Positions 1 to 8,310 are shown, counted from the stretch's first letter. The stretch: 33,069 nucleotides of DNA from Desulfobacteraceae bacterium (GCA_003599475.1 QZKK01000021.1:1-33069); one strand, 5' to 3'. Notes: generated from the letters alone by a model not told the origin. Numbers and translations are program-made.

Positions 1-28
1 ATTTGTGTCCTTTTAGGACCTGCAGCGA

Positions 29-937
29 CTATCGGGCGGAGACCGGATTGGCGAGCACCCCCACCCCCTCGACTTCCATCCGGATATCGTCCCCGGGGCT
101 GAGGAACCGGCCCTGCGGGCCCCCCACTCCTCCGCAGGTCCCCGTTGCGATGATCTCGCCGGGTTTCAGCGTGATCTGTCTCGAGATATACGCAATCTGT
201 TCGGGAATGGTGAAGACCATCTGGCTGCTGGAGGAGTTCTGCATCAACTCTCCGCTGATCCATGTTTTCATGGACAGGTTGTCGACATCGGAGATATCCT
301 CGGGCATGGTGATCCACGGGCCCATCGGGGCGGAGGTCTCCCAGGATTTGTGTTCGAACCAGTCGCTTACAAACGGCCAGTCCTGGCGGCGGTTGTGATC
401 GCGCGCCGACAGGTCGTTCATGATCGTATACCCGGCAACGTGGGACATGGCCTCTTTTTCCGAGACGTTGGCGGCGGCTTTTCCGATGACCACAGCGATT
501 TCGATTTCCCAGTCGAACTTTTTGGAATGGTCGAGGGGCAGTCTCACCGGTTCGCCCGTACCGATGACGGCCGAACTCGATTTGATGAAGAAATAGGGCC
601 TGAGCTTTTCCTTGACGAGCTCTTGACCGTATTCCCTCGCGTGATCGTAGTAGTTGGCGGCTGCACAATAGATGGCTGCCGGGCGGGGCAAGGGGGCCAG
701 AAGCTTCAGCCCTTCCAGAGACCGGGGCCGGGTCCGGGGCCTGTCCGCGATCCGGTGAAAGAGCGGCTTTGCCCGCTCCCAGTCGTTCAGTGCGGCTTCG
801 AGGTCCGGGTAAGGAAGCCGGGATGCCTCATGGATCGCCATTTCGTCTCCGATATCGAAGACGGATGAGTCGACGAAGATCCCCGGGCGCGCGGTCCCCG
901 CTTCGTTTGCATAGGTCAAGAGCCTGAATGAAGTCAC
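29..937 (-). CDS. Fumarylacetoacetate (FAA) hydrolase family protein
   Basis: About 302 residues. The C-terminal two thirds are a typical FAA-hydrolase fold: the metal-binding acidic pair lies in DWEIEIAVVIGK, followed by GYTIMNDLSARD and the glycine-rich GEIIATGTCGGVG near the end. Members hydrolyse or isomerise acylpyruvates, oxaloacetate or aromatic ring-cleavage products in the cytoplasm with Mg2+ or Mn2+. The N-terminal part, about 80 residues, is the usual less conserved cap. I chose the GTG at 937 because AAAGGA lies about 8 bases upstream; the frame stays open to 973 but the extra residues look untranslated. No partner gene is adjacent, so the substrate is unknown. Family assignment is secure; the exact reaction is not. 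Confidence 0.9.
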   Translation of the reverse strand: MTSFRLLTYANEAGTARPGIFVDSSVFDIGDEMAIHEASRLPYPDLEAALNDWERAKPLFHRIADRPRTRPRSLEGLKLLAPLPRPAAIYCAAANYYDHAREYGQELVKEKLRPYFFIKSSSAVIGTGEPVRLPLDHSKKFDWEIEIAVVIGKAAANVSEKEAMSHVAGYTIMNDLSARDHNRRQDWPFVSDWFEHKSWETSAPMGPWITMPEDISDVDNLSMKTWISGELMQNSSSSQMVFTIPEQIAYISRQITLKPGEIIATGTCGGVGGPQGRFLSPGDDIRMEVEGVGVLANPVSAR

Positions 938-1217
938 GATACGATTCCTTTCTGCGGTCATGAATGCCCGCAAGAGCCTTAGCCGATCGGTGTTTGCTTG
1001 TCAAGTACATCGTTTTCCCGGTTGATAAAACTCTTGTCATGTCAGTGACTGTAAGTAAGTCGATATGCCTGCTTGACAGAAAATACCGGGGATTTACATT
1101 TGATTCATGAGGTTGACATAAAACAAAGTATGCATTCTTTAATTGCCGGTTATGTACAATCGGCATTTTCAGGTCATACATACGTTATCCTTATCCCTTC
1201 GCGACGGAGCTGTCGAA

Positions 1218-2120
1218 ATGAAATCCAAACTCTTTGCTCTCACAGCACTGTTGATGGTTATGGCGGAACCCGCACCGGCAGCCGATATCGTTGACATGGC
1301 GCTTGTCGGCACTTGGAAGCTGGAATGGCAGCACGCGGGCCTTTTCTGGGCAATACGTTCCGATGGCGTCTACCGGATGCACGGACCGGGCGCTGCCGCC
1401 CGCCAGCTCGGCAAGATAGAAGCGAAACAGGGGCGATTTTCGATGAAGGCACCTTTTTGGATGGATTCCGGGCCGTACAAGCTCAGCAATGCCGACACGT
1501 TGGTGATCACCGGGCAACTTGGGCCTGGCACCTGGAAGCGTGTTTGGACACCCACGAAGACCGGATCTAAAGAGCCTGCAGGTCCGGGCGCCTGCGGTCT
1601 GCTGGCCGCGGATGAAGTGGCGCAGGTTCTCCGCGCTCCGGTTACCGGCGGGCAGGACCCCCGGGCGGGTGAGGGCGGGTGCATGTTCCGCTCGCAGCTT
1701 GGGTCTCTCGACCGGGTCTCGATCGGCATCCGGCAGAACACCCCCGGTTTTTTTCAGAATAATCGGAGGTCTAAGGGGGAGAGCATAGTCGATGTTTCGG
1801 GCGTGGGCGACCAGGCGTATGCGGAGCTCGTCGCCGGAGACAATTTGGGCAGGCTCCAGTTCCTCAGGCGTGACTTGTGGGTCACTATCGAGGCGGGGCT
1901 GAATCCACAGGCGACCATGGATGACCTGCCCTACCTCGTCGAGCTTTCACGCGCGGCTGATCGGCGGCTGGGCGGTTTTTCACTGCCGGGTCCTAGCGAC
2001 TCGGCGCGAAAGAGAATGGAGGCGTTTGAGAAAGCGAAAGCGGGTGGATGGAAAGGGAGATTACCAGCCGGTAAAAGCATTCCTCCCCAGAAGGGTCCGA
2101 AACCCTTCAAAGGGTGGTAA
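1218..2120 (+). CDS. Secreted protein of unknown function
   Basis: 300 residues. The ATG at 1218 follows GGAG by about 8 bases and starts a clear signal peptide (MKSKLFALTALLMVMAEPAPA, presumably cut after APA), so the product is probably periplasmic. The N-terminal half has GTWKLEW and a run of short beta-strand-like segments, resembling small lipocalin-like sensor domains. The second half starts at about residue 125 with ACGLLAADEVAQVL and has GGCMFRS about 30 residues later. This cysteine pair and spacing resemble DUF3558-type secreted domains. The C-terminus is rich in K, G and P. It converges with the next gene, 31 bases away. No function can be assigned; the domain resemblance is from memory and weak. 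Confidence 0.75.
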   Translation: MKSKLFALTALLMVMAEPAPAADIVDMALVGTWKLEWQHAGLFWAIRSDGVYRMHGPGAAARQLGKIEAKQGRFSMKAPFWMDSGPYKLSNADTLVITGQLGPGTWKRVWTPTKTGSKEPAGPGACGLLAADEVAQVLRAPVTGGQDPRAGEGGCMFRSQLGSLDRVSIGIRQNTPGFFQNNRRSKGESIVDVSGVGDQAYAELVAGDNLGRLQFLRRDLWVTIEAGLNPQATMDDLPYLVELSRAADRRLGGFSLPGPSDSARKRMEAFEKAKAGGWKGRLPAGKSIPPQKGPKPFKGW

Positions 2121-2151
2121 AGGATTCCCATGTGCTTCCACCGGAGCCGCT

Positions 2152-2745
2152 TTATCTTCCAACCATCAGCGCTTTCTTGATCCTTCCCGGGGTCATGGGG
2201 AGCTGAAACATTCTCGCACCGCTGGCATCGAAGACGGCATTGGCCAAAACCGCGCCCATGGTGACGATGGCCGGTTCTCCGCCGCCCTGGGGCGGGGAAT
2301 CCGGATTTTCGAGGATGACGGTTTCGATTTTGGGAAGCCAGGAAAATCGCGGGATCTCGTAGGTGTCGAAATTGAGATCCAGGATATCGCCGCCTTGAAA
2401 GCGGATTTCTTCCGTAAAGGCGTATCCCATGCCCATGGTGATGCAGCACTGAAGTGCATCATGCGTGATAAAAGCCTCTTGCAGGGGGTGGAGCTTCCCG
2501 CCCGCTGCCAGCCCTTCGATGGTCACCACCTGTTTTCCGTGGGCTTTCCGGACGGGCGTATTACAGGAACGGACGGCCTCGCCCTCGATCAGCACGGTGC
2601 AGGCGCCGCACAGCCCTTCGCCGCAGCCGTATTTGGTGCCGGTCAAACCCAGATCGGTCCGCAGGACCCACAAAAGCGCCCGGTCCCCGTCGACCATCAT
2701 CTTGCGGGGGGTGCCGTTGATCGTAAATTGTATTTCTTCCTTCAT
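2152..2745 (-). CDS. Chimera: [2Fe-2S] subunit N-terminus fused in frame to molybdopterin-subunit C-terminus
   Basis: 197 residues from the ATG at 2745, which has AAAGGAG upstream. Residues 1-100 are the ferredoxin-like N-terminus of an IorA/CoxS/XdhC-type small subunit: cysteines in CGEGLCGAC plus C61 bind the first [2Fe-2S] cluster, and HPLQEAFITHDALQC is where the second-cluster domain should start. There, at about 2443-2448, the sequence jumps to CITMGMGYAFTEEI and runs through QGGGEPAIVTMGAVLANAVFD to a normal end; this is the extreme C-terminus of the roughly 700-residue molybdopterin-binding subunit. The second cluster ligands and nearly all of the molybdenum subunit are missing. I infer a deletion inside a small-subunit/large-subunit operon. 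The product cannot be a working hydroxylase, although the reading frame and ribosome site are intact. Confidence 0.8.
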   Translation of the reverse strand: MKEEIQFTINGTPRKMMVDGDRALLWVLRTDLGLTGTKYGCGEGLCGACTVLIEGEAVRSCNTPVRKAHGKQVVTIEGLAAGGKLHPLQEAFITHDALQCCITMGMGYAFTEEIRFQGGDILDLNFDTYEIPRFSWLPKIETVILENPDSPPQGGGEPAIVTMGAVLANAVFDASGARMFQLPMTPGRIKKALMVGR

Positions 2746-2916
2746 CGCGGGCTCCTTTGAAATCATACCGGAAAAGTCGAAGTTAAAAAGGAAATTTCAC
2801 CTGAATCGAATCTGAATCGTGCCGAGGACGGCCTGCTCAGAGTACCAGAGGTTCCGGATCAAGTAAACCATGAGCCTGCCCCATCGAACGGCGCTAACAG
2901 GGGCGAGTGCCTCCAG

Positions 2917-2951
2917 GGGGAGGTCATGATAAAAAACCGAATGGCCTCCCC
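2917..2951. other. Hairpin in the gap before the ada remnant
   Basis: GGGGAGGTCAT at 2917-2927 can pair with ATGGCCTCCCC at 2941-2951 (11 pairs with one G-T), leaving a 13-base A-rich loop. No T-run follows, so it is not an obvious terminator. The rest of the gap from 2746 to about 2997 shows no convincing gene. Confidence 0.4.
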
Positions 2952-2997
2952 GAGATGCCGCTGTTACACCCTTTGCGCCCGCTTCAAGGGTTGAGAG

Positions 2998-3294
2998 GCG
3001 GTCGAGATGCAAGATTGCGCGTGCAACCGAGGAGGCCAAGCAAGTTCTTTGGTAGCAAATTCCGACCGGACGGGTCAAGTGGATTTATCGGTGACGGGAC
3101 AGCGATTCAGGCGTATATTTAAAAGCCGGATTCGGGCCATCCGGCTCGCGAAGATCCACCGGCTGGTTCTGGCATCCAGCGCATCTGATCATACGGATTT
3201 TCAGGCCATACGGATTTTTAAGGCCGTCGAAGCCGCCGAAGCGAGCGGTTTTTCAAGTCTCAGGAGGTTCAATGAATCGGTTCGAGGAACATGA
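2998..3294 (+). pseudogene. Eroded Ada/AraC-type HTH half of an ada-alkA fusion
   Basis: Read in the frame ending at the TGA 3292-3294, this stretch gives GQRFRRIFKSRI, LAKIHRLVLA, then AAEASGFSSLRRFNESVR. This matches the AraC-type helix-turn-helix of Ada and of Ada-AlkA fusions, where GFSS(I/L)R(R/Q)FN is characteristic. A 17-18 base tandem duplication (3190-3206 and 3207-3224) inserts six residues in the turn region; removing it restores the family spacing. The frame then ends, and the continuation TPSDLKR is found in the neighbouring frame, as if two bases were lost near 3290. Upstream there is an in-frame TGA at 2992-2994 and no convincing zinc-binding Ada N-domain. The HTH part is therefore almost certainly non-functional. 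Confidence 0.7.
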
Positions 3295-4213
3295 CCCCTT
3301 CACCCCTTCCGATCTCAAAAGGGGCGGAAGGCATCGGGAGGGAGCAGGGGATTTTATTTTTCAGCTCGGATACGACGGCCCCATGCAATGGGAAATCCTG
3401 GTCGGATTTCTCGGAAAGCGGAGCATCGAAGGGGTGGAGTCGGTGGCGGAACTGGTTTACCGGCGAAGTGTCCGGCTGCATCATCGGGATCGGGAGCATC
3501 TCGGATGGATAGAAGTCTTACCGGCGGCCCGATGCGAGAAGTTGGAGGTCCGGGCCTCATCCACGCTCACGGAGGTGATCCCTCAGGTTATGGAAGGCGT
3601 CAAGCGACTTTTCGATCTTGGCTGCCGGCCGGCGGAAATCGCGGCCGTATTAGGGCCTCTCGGAAGCAAGAGACCCGGGATTCGGGTTCCGGGAGCATTC
3701 GACGGTTTCGAGATGGCCGTCCGGGCCATCCTGGGCCAGCAGATCACCGTCAAGGCGGCAAGGACGCTGGCGGGCCGTTTCGCAGCGGCCTTCGGGGAGC
3801 CCGTGGCTTCGCCTTTTCCGGAAATCCGGCTTTCTTTTCCCGAGCCGAAGCGGATCGCTCGGGCGAGCATTTCCGAAATCGCCTCCCTTGGAATCGTATC
3901 CCAGCGGGCCCGGTCGATTCTTTCCCTGGCCGGCGCCGTTTCGGATGGAGCCTTATACCTTGCTCCCGGCGTCGATGTGGAGGAGACGGTGTCGGCCTTG
4001 AAGGCCATTCCGGGAATCGGCCCCTGGACGGCCCAATACATCGCCATGCGGGCCTTGTCCTGGCCGGATGCGTTTCCCCATACCGATTACGGAGTCATGA
4101 AGGCTCTGGGGGAGAAAAATCCGGCCAGAGTCATTCAGGCGGCTGAAAAATGGCGGCCCTGGCGGGCCTATGCGGTGATGCACTTATGGCACGGCGAAGG
4201 GGAAGAAAAATGA
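3272..4213 (+). CDS. alkA: DNA-3-methyladenine glycosylase II, AlkA type
   Basis: 313 residues. AlkA N-domain (about residues 25-115, with YRRSVRL), then the HhH-GPD glycosylase domain: VRAILGQQITVKAA, the hairpin LKAIPGIGPWTAQYIAMR at about 243-260, and catalytic aspartate D272 in FPHTDYG, followed by WRPWRAYAVMHLW. It excises alkylated bases from DNA. The first 20 residues, including TPSDLKRG, are the end of an AraC-type HTH, so the gene is the C-terminal half of an ada-alkA fusion whose front is eroded. AGGAGG at 3262-3267, which in the old frame encoded Arg-Arg of LRRFN, now sits 4 bases before this ATG as a good Shine-Dalgarno sequence. The glycosylase domain itself looks intact. Confidence 0.88.
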   Translation: MNRFEEHDPFTPSDLKRGGRHREGAGDFIFQLGYDGPMQWEILVGFLGKRSIEGVESVAELVYRRSVRLHHRDREHLGWIEVLPAARCEKLEVRASSTLTEVIPQVMEGVKRLFDLGCRPAEIAAVLGPLGSKRPGIRVPGAFDGFEMAVRAILGQQITVKAARTLAGRFAAAFGEPVASPFPEIRLSFPEPKRIARASISEIASLGIVSQRARSILSLAGAVSDGALYLAPGVDVEETVSALKAIPGIGPWTAQYIAMRALSWPDAFPHTDYGVMKALGEKNPARVIQAAEKWRPWRAYAVMHLWHGEGEEK

Positions 4214-4332
4214 GGATTCGACGCCGGAAATCCCATCTTAGGGGCGGGTAAGCAAATACATCGAAAAGGCAGCGGCAGGTGGCACCTGACCCGGATCGGA
4301 TCCGGACGAGTGATCCGGTCAAATGTGGTATG

Positions 4333-4542
4333 TCATTTTGATATGCGTCGAGAAGCTAACCAGCGATCAAGCGATCGAGGACTCTCACCACTATGACGCC
4401 CTGCCAATAATCCCTCTATGCCGATATGCTCATCGATATCGGCCCACTCTATCGCATATCCACTTCATAGATTTTCTGATCGCCCCACATGTGATATAGA
4501 AGGCGGTGACCAGGCTTTTTGCGTCGAAAACTCTAAAGCCAT
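4333..4542 (-). pseudogene. Decayed DUF2442-domain protein
   Basis: On the minus strand the frame ending at 4333 gives IEWADIDEHIGIEGLLAGR, then HSGESPRSLDRWL and a short basic tail. This is the typical end of DUF2442 proteins (IHWPDLDEDISVEGLLAGR followed by a SGES...RWL tail). The same frame upstream reads AWSPPSISHVGRSENL, recalling the family's AWYPRL segment, but a TGA at 4465-4467 interrupts it and the N-terminal half is missing. DUF2442 genes often sit beside DUF4160 genes in small toxin-antitoxin-like pairs; no partner is visible. The remainder of the gap (4214-4332) holds only a bulged GGATC/GATCC hairpin near 4290-4322. Confidence 0.6.
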
Positions 4543-4562
4543 GAATAGAATAGGACCTGTCC

Positions 4563-5429
4563 ATGAAAACCTCTATCATTAAGATTTTTCTAATCGTCTT
4601 GCTGGCGCTCGCTCTGCAGGCCTGCGCAACCAACAAGAAAATGACGATCGGCGCTGCAGCCCTCCTGCTAGAGGAGGTTGCAAGATCTTCCTATCGCCAA
4701 TCCGATTTGAAGATGGTGCGGGAAGGGACACCGGCATATCTGATGCTGATAGACGGAATGGTGGGAGCATTCCCGGAGAACGCGCAACTGCTGCTTGCAG
4801 CCGCTCAAGGTCATGCGTCCTTTGCTTCCATTGTTGACGAAGATCCGGATTATGCAAGAATGCTCTACGGGAAAGCCAAATCCTATGCTTTGAAATCACT
4901 GGAGAAGAGAGGAGTTGGAAATCCGTATCAAGGATCTTTCGAGGATTTCGAGAAAGCGTTAAAGAAGTTTGGGAAAGCCGATGTTTCCTATCTGTTCTGG
5001 TCGGCTTCGTGCTGGGGAAACTGGATCGGGCTGAATTTAGGTTCCATGGAGGCCGTGGCAGAGCTTCCCCGGGTGGAGCTGATGATGAGAAGGGTTCTTG
5101 AACTGGATGAAGCATATTATTACGGCGGACCGCATTTGTTTCTGGGAATATGGTATGCAGTGCGGCCCCAGATGGCCGGGGGAGACCTGAACAAATCCCA
5201 AACCCACTTCAGGAAAGCCATGGAGCTGGGACAGGGAAAGTTTCTGATGGCCGATGTCTATTTTGCCCAGTATTATGCCCGAAAGGCTTTTAACAGGGCG
5301 CTGTATGAGTCGACGCTGAAAAAAGTGCTGGACACTCCAGCCGATATCCTTCCGGATTCAACCCTCCTCAATACGGTTGCCCATCAAAAAGCCAAAGAGA
5401 TGCTGAGTCGCACCGATGAATACTTTTAG
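4563..5429 (+). CDS. tatT: TRAP transporter T-component lipoprotein (TatT)
   Basis: 288 residues. A lipoprotein signal ends in the lipobox LQAC, with C21 as the lipidated cysteine, so it is anchored in a membrane facing the periplasm. The mature part is alpha-helical and TPR-like; RVLELDEAYYYGGPHLFLG and HFRKAMELGQGKFLMADVYFAQYYA are typical of the TatT family described for Treponema pallidum Tp0956. TatT trimers bind the DctP-like TatP and are thought to handle hydrophobic ligands. It is the first gene of a four-gene operon, 12 bases before dctP. AGGAC precedes the start. Family assignment is strong; the substrate is unknown. Confidence 0.88.
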   Translation: MKTSIIKIFLIVLLALALQACATNKKMTIGAAALLLEEVARSSYRQSDLKMVREGTPAYLMLIDGMVGAFPENAQLLLAAAQGHASFASIVDEDPDYARMLYGKAKSYALKSLEKRGVGNPYQGSFEDFEKALKKFGKADVSYLFWSASCWGNWIGLNLGSMEAVAELPRVELMMRRVLELDEAYYYGGPHLFLGIWYAVRPQMAGGDLNKSQTHFRKAMELGQGKFLMADVYFAQYYARKAFNRALYESTLKKVLDTPADILPDSTLLNTVAHQKAKEMLSRTDEYF

Positions 5430-5441
5430 CGAGGATAGAAA

Positions 5442-6464
5442 ATGAATTTAATTCGGACTGCAAAAAAGAGCATGTTATCGATTTTCATCTTTTCCCTTCT
5501 CCATTCCGCCGCATTGGGCGCCGAGAAAAACATGGTGATCAAGATGGTGACCCTGGCCCCGGAAGGGAGTGCCTGGATGCAGGTCTTTAATGAATTGAAT
5601 GCCGATGTGGCGGCAAAGACAGACAAGAAAGTGGAATTCAAGATGTATCCCGGCGGGGTGATGGGGGATGAAAAAGATATGCTCAGAAAGATGCATATCG
5701 GACAAGTACAGGCGGCCGCCCTTTCCGGAACGAGCCTTTCGACAATATTCAAAGAGATGAACGTATTTCAGGTTCCCTTTCTCTTCGAAACCCATGATGA
5801 GGTGGACCATATCCTCGGCAAGATGGATTCATCCCTTAAAAAAGGCCTAGAAGAACACGGATACATTTTACTGGGCTGGTCAGAGGGGGGATTTATCCGG
5901 CTTCTGTCGACGGTTCCCATCAATACGCTGGATGAATTGAAAAAGGCAAAGGTCTGGACCTGGGAGGATGCGCCCATGGCAAAGGCGATATTCGACGAAG
6001 CGCAGATTTCAGCAGTCCCCCTGTCCATCCCGGATGTTCTGTTGGGCCTTCAAACAGGAATGGTGGAGGTTGTATATGCTCCGCCTGCAGGAGCCATTTC
6101 TCTACAGTGGTTCACCCGGGTCAAATATTTGACCGATGTACCCGTGATTTATCTGGCCGGGGCAATCGTGATGAAAAAAAATGTTTTCAACACCATGCCG
6201 CAGGCCGTTCAGGACGTGATCGTCGAAAGCTTTAAAAGCTTTCAGGGCAGGTTCAAAGAAGTGGTTCGAAGCCAAAATCAAGAGGCGATCAAGGTGATGG
6301 AAAAACACGGGATTCAGGTACTCAAGCCGTCAAAGGAAGAAATCCAGAAGTTCAGGACCCTTTCTTCCAAGGCAATGCAGCACCTGGGAACCAGGTACCT
6401 GTCTAAGGAAGTCCTCGCTGAAGTATACGGCTATCTTGAGGCATATCGAAAGGCAAAGAAATGA
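5442..6464 (+). CDS. dctP: TRAP transporter substrate-binding protein, DctP/TatP type
   Basis: 340 residues with a signal peptide (cleavage near residue 26, before EKNMVIKM). The DctP fold is evident: IKMVTLAPEGSAWMQVF at the mature N-terminus, MYPGGVMGDEKDMLRKMHIGQVQAAA, and FQVPFLFETHDEVDHIL. The usual arginine motif of carboxylate binders (KIRV) is replaced by AKVWTWEDAPMAKAIF, which suggests a ligand bound differently from the simple dicarboxylates; this is inference. It lies between tatT and dctQ and overlaps dctQ by 4 bases (ATGA), so stoichiometric co-translation is likely. Confidence 0.9.
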   Translation: MNLIRTAKKSMLSIFIFSLLHSAALGAEKNMVIKMVTLAPEGSAWMQVFNELNADVAAKTDKKVEFKMYPGGVMGDEKDMLRKMHIGQVQAAALSGTSLSTIFKEMNVFQVPFLFETHDEVDHILGKMDSSLKKGLEEHGYILLGWSEGGFIRLLSTVPINTLDELKKAKVWTWEDAPMAKAIFDEAQISAVPLSIPDVLLGLQTGMVEVVYAPPAGAISLQWFTRVKYLTDVPVIYLAGAIVMKKNVFNTMPQAVQDVIVESFKSFQGRFKEVVRSQNQEAIKVMEKHGIQVLKPSKEEIQKFRTLSSKAMQHLGTRYLSKEVLAEVYGYLEAYRKAKK

Positions 6465-6958
6465 TGGACCGATGGGAGCGGATCGATGAAACGCTCGGTC
6501 GAATCGAGCAATATCTGGTGTCGGTTTTCCTGAGTTCCATGATTATCCTGGCTTTTTTGCAGATCACTCTCAGGAACTTGCTGTCAACGGGTTTTTCCTG
6601 GGGCGATGCCTCCGTCCGTTACCTGGTGCTATGGGTCGGTTTCATCGGGGCCGCAATGGCGGCCCGGGAGGGAAAACACATCACCATCGACGTCGTCGCA
6701 AAATGCATTCACGGAACCGGCAATACAGCCGCTCGGCTGATTGCGAATCTTTTTTCATCCGGGATTTGCTGCCTGCTGACCGCAGCCGCCGTTAAATTCA
6801 TACGGAACGAAGCCCAGCTCGGAGGTGCCGCGTTGTTCGGACTTCCCCCGTGGGTGCTTCAATCCATTATCCCGATCACATTTCTTTTGATGGCGGTGCG
6901 TTTCGGCTTGCATTCACTCAGAGCCTTATCTGATCTGCTCACCCGGAAGGAATCATAG
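6461..6958 (+). CDS. dctQ: TRAP transporter small permease, DctQ type
   Basis: 165 residues with four predicted membrane helices, the standard DctQ size. Recognisable features are the first helix VFLSSMIILAFLQITLRN, then FSWGDASVRYLVLWVGFIGAAMAAREGKHI, where the W...(D/E)...R...W.GF.GA and (R/K)xGxHI pattern is diagnostic. It forms the membrane complex with DctM. Its ATG overlaps the dctP stop; a second ATG at 6464 is a possible start. Confidence 0.9.
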   Translation: MMDRWERIDETLGRIEQYLVSVFLSSMIILAFLQITLRNLLSTGFSWGDASVRYLVLWVGFIGAAMAAREGKHITIDVVAKCIHGTGNTAARLIANLFSSGICCLLTAAAVKFIRNEAQLGGAALFGLPPWVLQSIIPITFLLMAVRFGLHSLRALSDLLTRKES

Positions 6959-6968
6959 AGAAAAGAGA

Positions 6969-8231
6969 ATGGATGTTCTTTTCGCCGGTATCATCTCAGT
7001 TTTTCTCATGCTGTTGGGGACCCCCATCTTTGTCGTCATATCCGGTTTTGCACTCTACCTGTATCATGCGAGCGGAATCGATCTTTCGGCCATTGTCATC
7101 GAAATGCATCGTATGGCCACCACACCGGTTTTGGTCGCTATTCCCCTTTTTACTTTCGCAGGGTACCTTCTTTCGGAAAGCAAGGCTCCTAAGAGGCTGA
7201 TACGGTTTTCTGATGCCACGCTGGGCTGGCTACCCGGAGGGCTTTCACTGATAGGGCTTGTGACATGCGCCATATTTACCGCATTGACCGGAGCCACGGG
7301 GCTTACCATTATCGCCCTCGGAGGGATTCTTCTGCCGGCCATGCTGAAGGGAAAATATCCGGAAAGTTTTTCCCTGGGGCTTTTGACGACGTCGGGCACC
7401 CTGGGGCTTCTATTTCCCCCGAGCCTGCCGCTCATCATCTATGCCATCGTGGCAAAGGTTCGGATCGATCAGCTATTTATCGCCGGCATTCTCCCGGGGG
7501 CACTGCTGCTGCTCCTGTTGTCGGCTTTCAGCATTCATCGTTCGATTTCCGCCGCAGTTCCAAAGACCGCCTTCCGTTTGGAAGAATTCTTCGGGTCATT
7601 GAGAGAAATCCTGTGGGAGCTGCCTCTTCCCTTCATCGTGCTGGGTGGAATATACAGCGGTTATTTCGCCGTCAGCGAAGCGGCTGCCATTACGGCCGTT
7701 TATGTGCTTCTCAGCGAAGTGGTCATCTATCGGGAGATCGCATGGAGGGCCATTCCGGAAATCATGAAAAAAAGCATGCTGCTGGTCGGCACCATTTTGA
7801 TCATCTTCGCTGCCGCCATGGGGCTGACCAACTATTTAATCGATGAACAGCTTCCAATGAAGATGTTGGCCTTCTTCAAAACCCATATCGAAAATCGGTA
7901 TCTATTTATGGTGGTCTTGAATCTGTTTCTTCTTGCAGCGGGTTGTACCATGGGTATTTTCTCTGCATTGGTGGTCGTCGTGCCGCTGCTTGCACCTATC
8001 GCACAGGCCTATGATATTCACCCTGTTCATCTGGGGATCATTTTTCTGACCAACCTCGAAATCGGTGCCTCCATTCCGCCCCTGGGGGTAAATCTGTTTA
8101 TTGCCGCCATTCGTTTCGAAAGACCGGTCATCAGTCTTTATGTGGCATCGCTTCCCTTTATCGCCATTCTTCTTCTGGCATTGGCCCTGGTCACCTATTT
8201 TCCCTGGTTCAGTCTGACGCTTCTCGAATGA
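6969..8231 (+). CDS. dctM: TRAP transporter large permease, DctM type
   Basis: 420 residues, about 11-12 membrane helices, full length for DctM. Typical segments are PLFTFAGYLLSES, GATGLTIIALGGILLPAML, LLFPPSLPLIIYAIVAKVRIDQLFIAGILPG and, near the end, HLGIIFLTNLEIGASIPPLGVNLFIAA. It is the Na+-driven membrane channel subunit that takes substrate from DctP. The subfamily differs from the two other DctM proteins in this window: it has GATG where they have SGAAVAD, in keeping with TatT-linked systems. It follows dctQ by 10 bases with AGAGAAAAGAG upstream. Confidence 0.9.
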   Translation: MDVLFAGIISVFLMLLGTPIFVVISGFALYLYHASGIDLSAIVIEMHRMATTPVLVAIPLFTFAGYLLSESKAPKRLIRFSDATLGWLPGGLSLIGLVTCAIFTALTGATGLTIIALGGILLPAMLKGKYPESFSLGLLTTSGTLGLLFPPSLPLIIYAIVAKVRIDQLFIAGILPGALLLLLLSAFSIHRSISAAVPKTAFRLEEFFGSLREILWELPLPFIVLGGIYSGYFAVSEAAAITAVYVLLSEVVIYREIAWRAIPEIMKKSMLLVGTILIIFAAAMGLTNYLIDEQLPMKMLAFFKTHIENRYLFMVVLNLFLLAAGCTMGIFSALVVVVPLLAPIAQAYDIHPVHLGIIFLTNLEIGASIPPLGVNLFIAAIRFERPVISLYVASLPFIAILLLALALVTYFPWFSLTLLE

Positions 8232-8310
8232 GTCAGGTATTCTCGCCTTCCTTCATCTTCTTGACAACTTCTTTCCCATAAGCATAGTTTTGAATGACAA
8301 AGATTGAAAA

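Noticed and set aside
2941..2997. Possible Ada zinc-cysteine site (CYTLCAR) upstream of the HTH remnant
   Set aside because: Spacing only loosely recalls the Ada C-x3-C-P-A-R motif and the frame ends in TGA at once; too weak to extend the pseudogene.
2797..3078. 93-codon minus-strand frame over the ada remnant
   Set aside because: The plus strand carries recognisable Ada HTH sequence over part of the same bases; the minus-strand translation has no family features.
4465..4467. In-frame TGA in the DUF2442 remnant as a second selenocysteine codon
   Set aside because: No cysteine-containing family position corresponds, the upstream half is missing, and no SECIS-like hairpin stands out. Decay explains it better.
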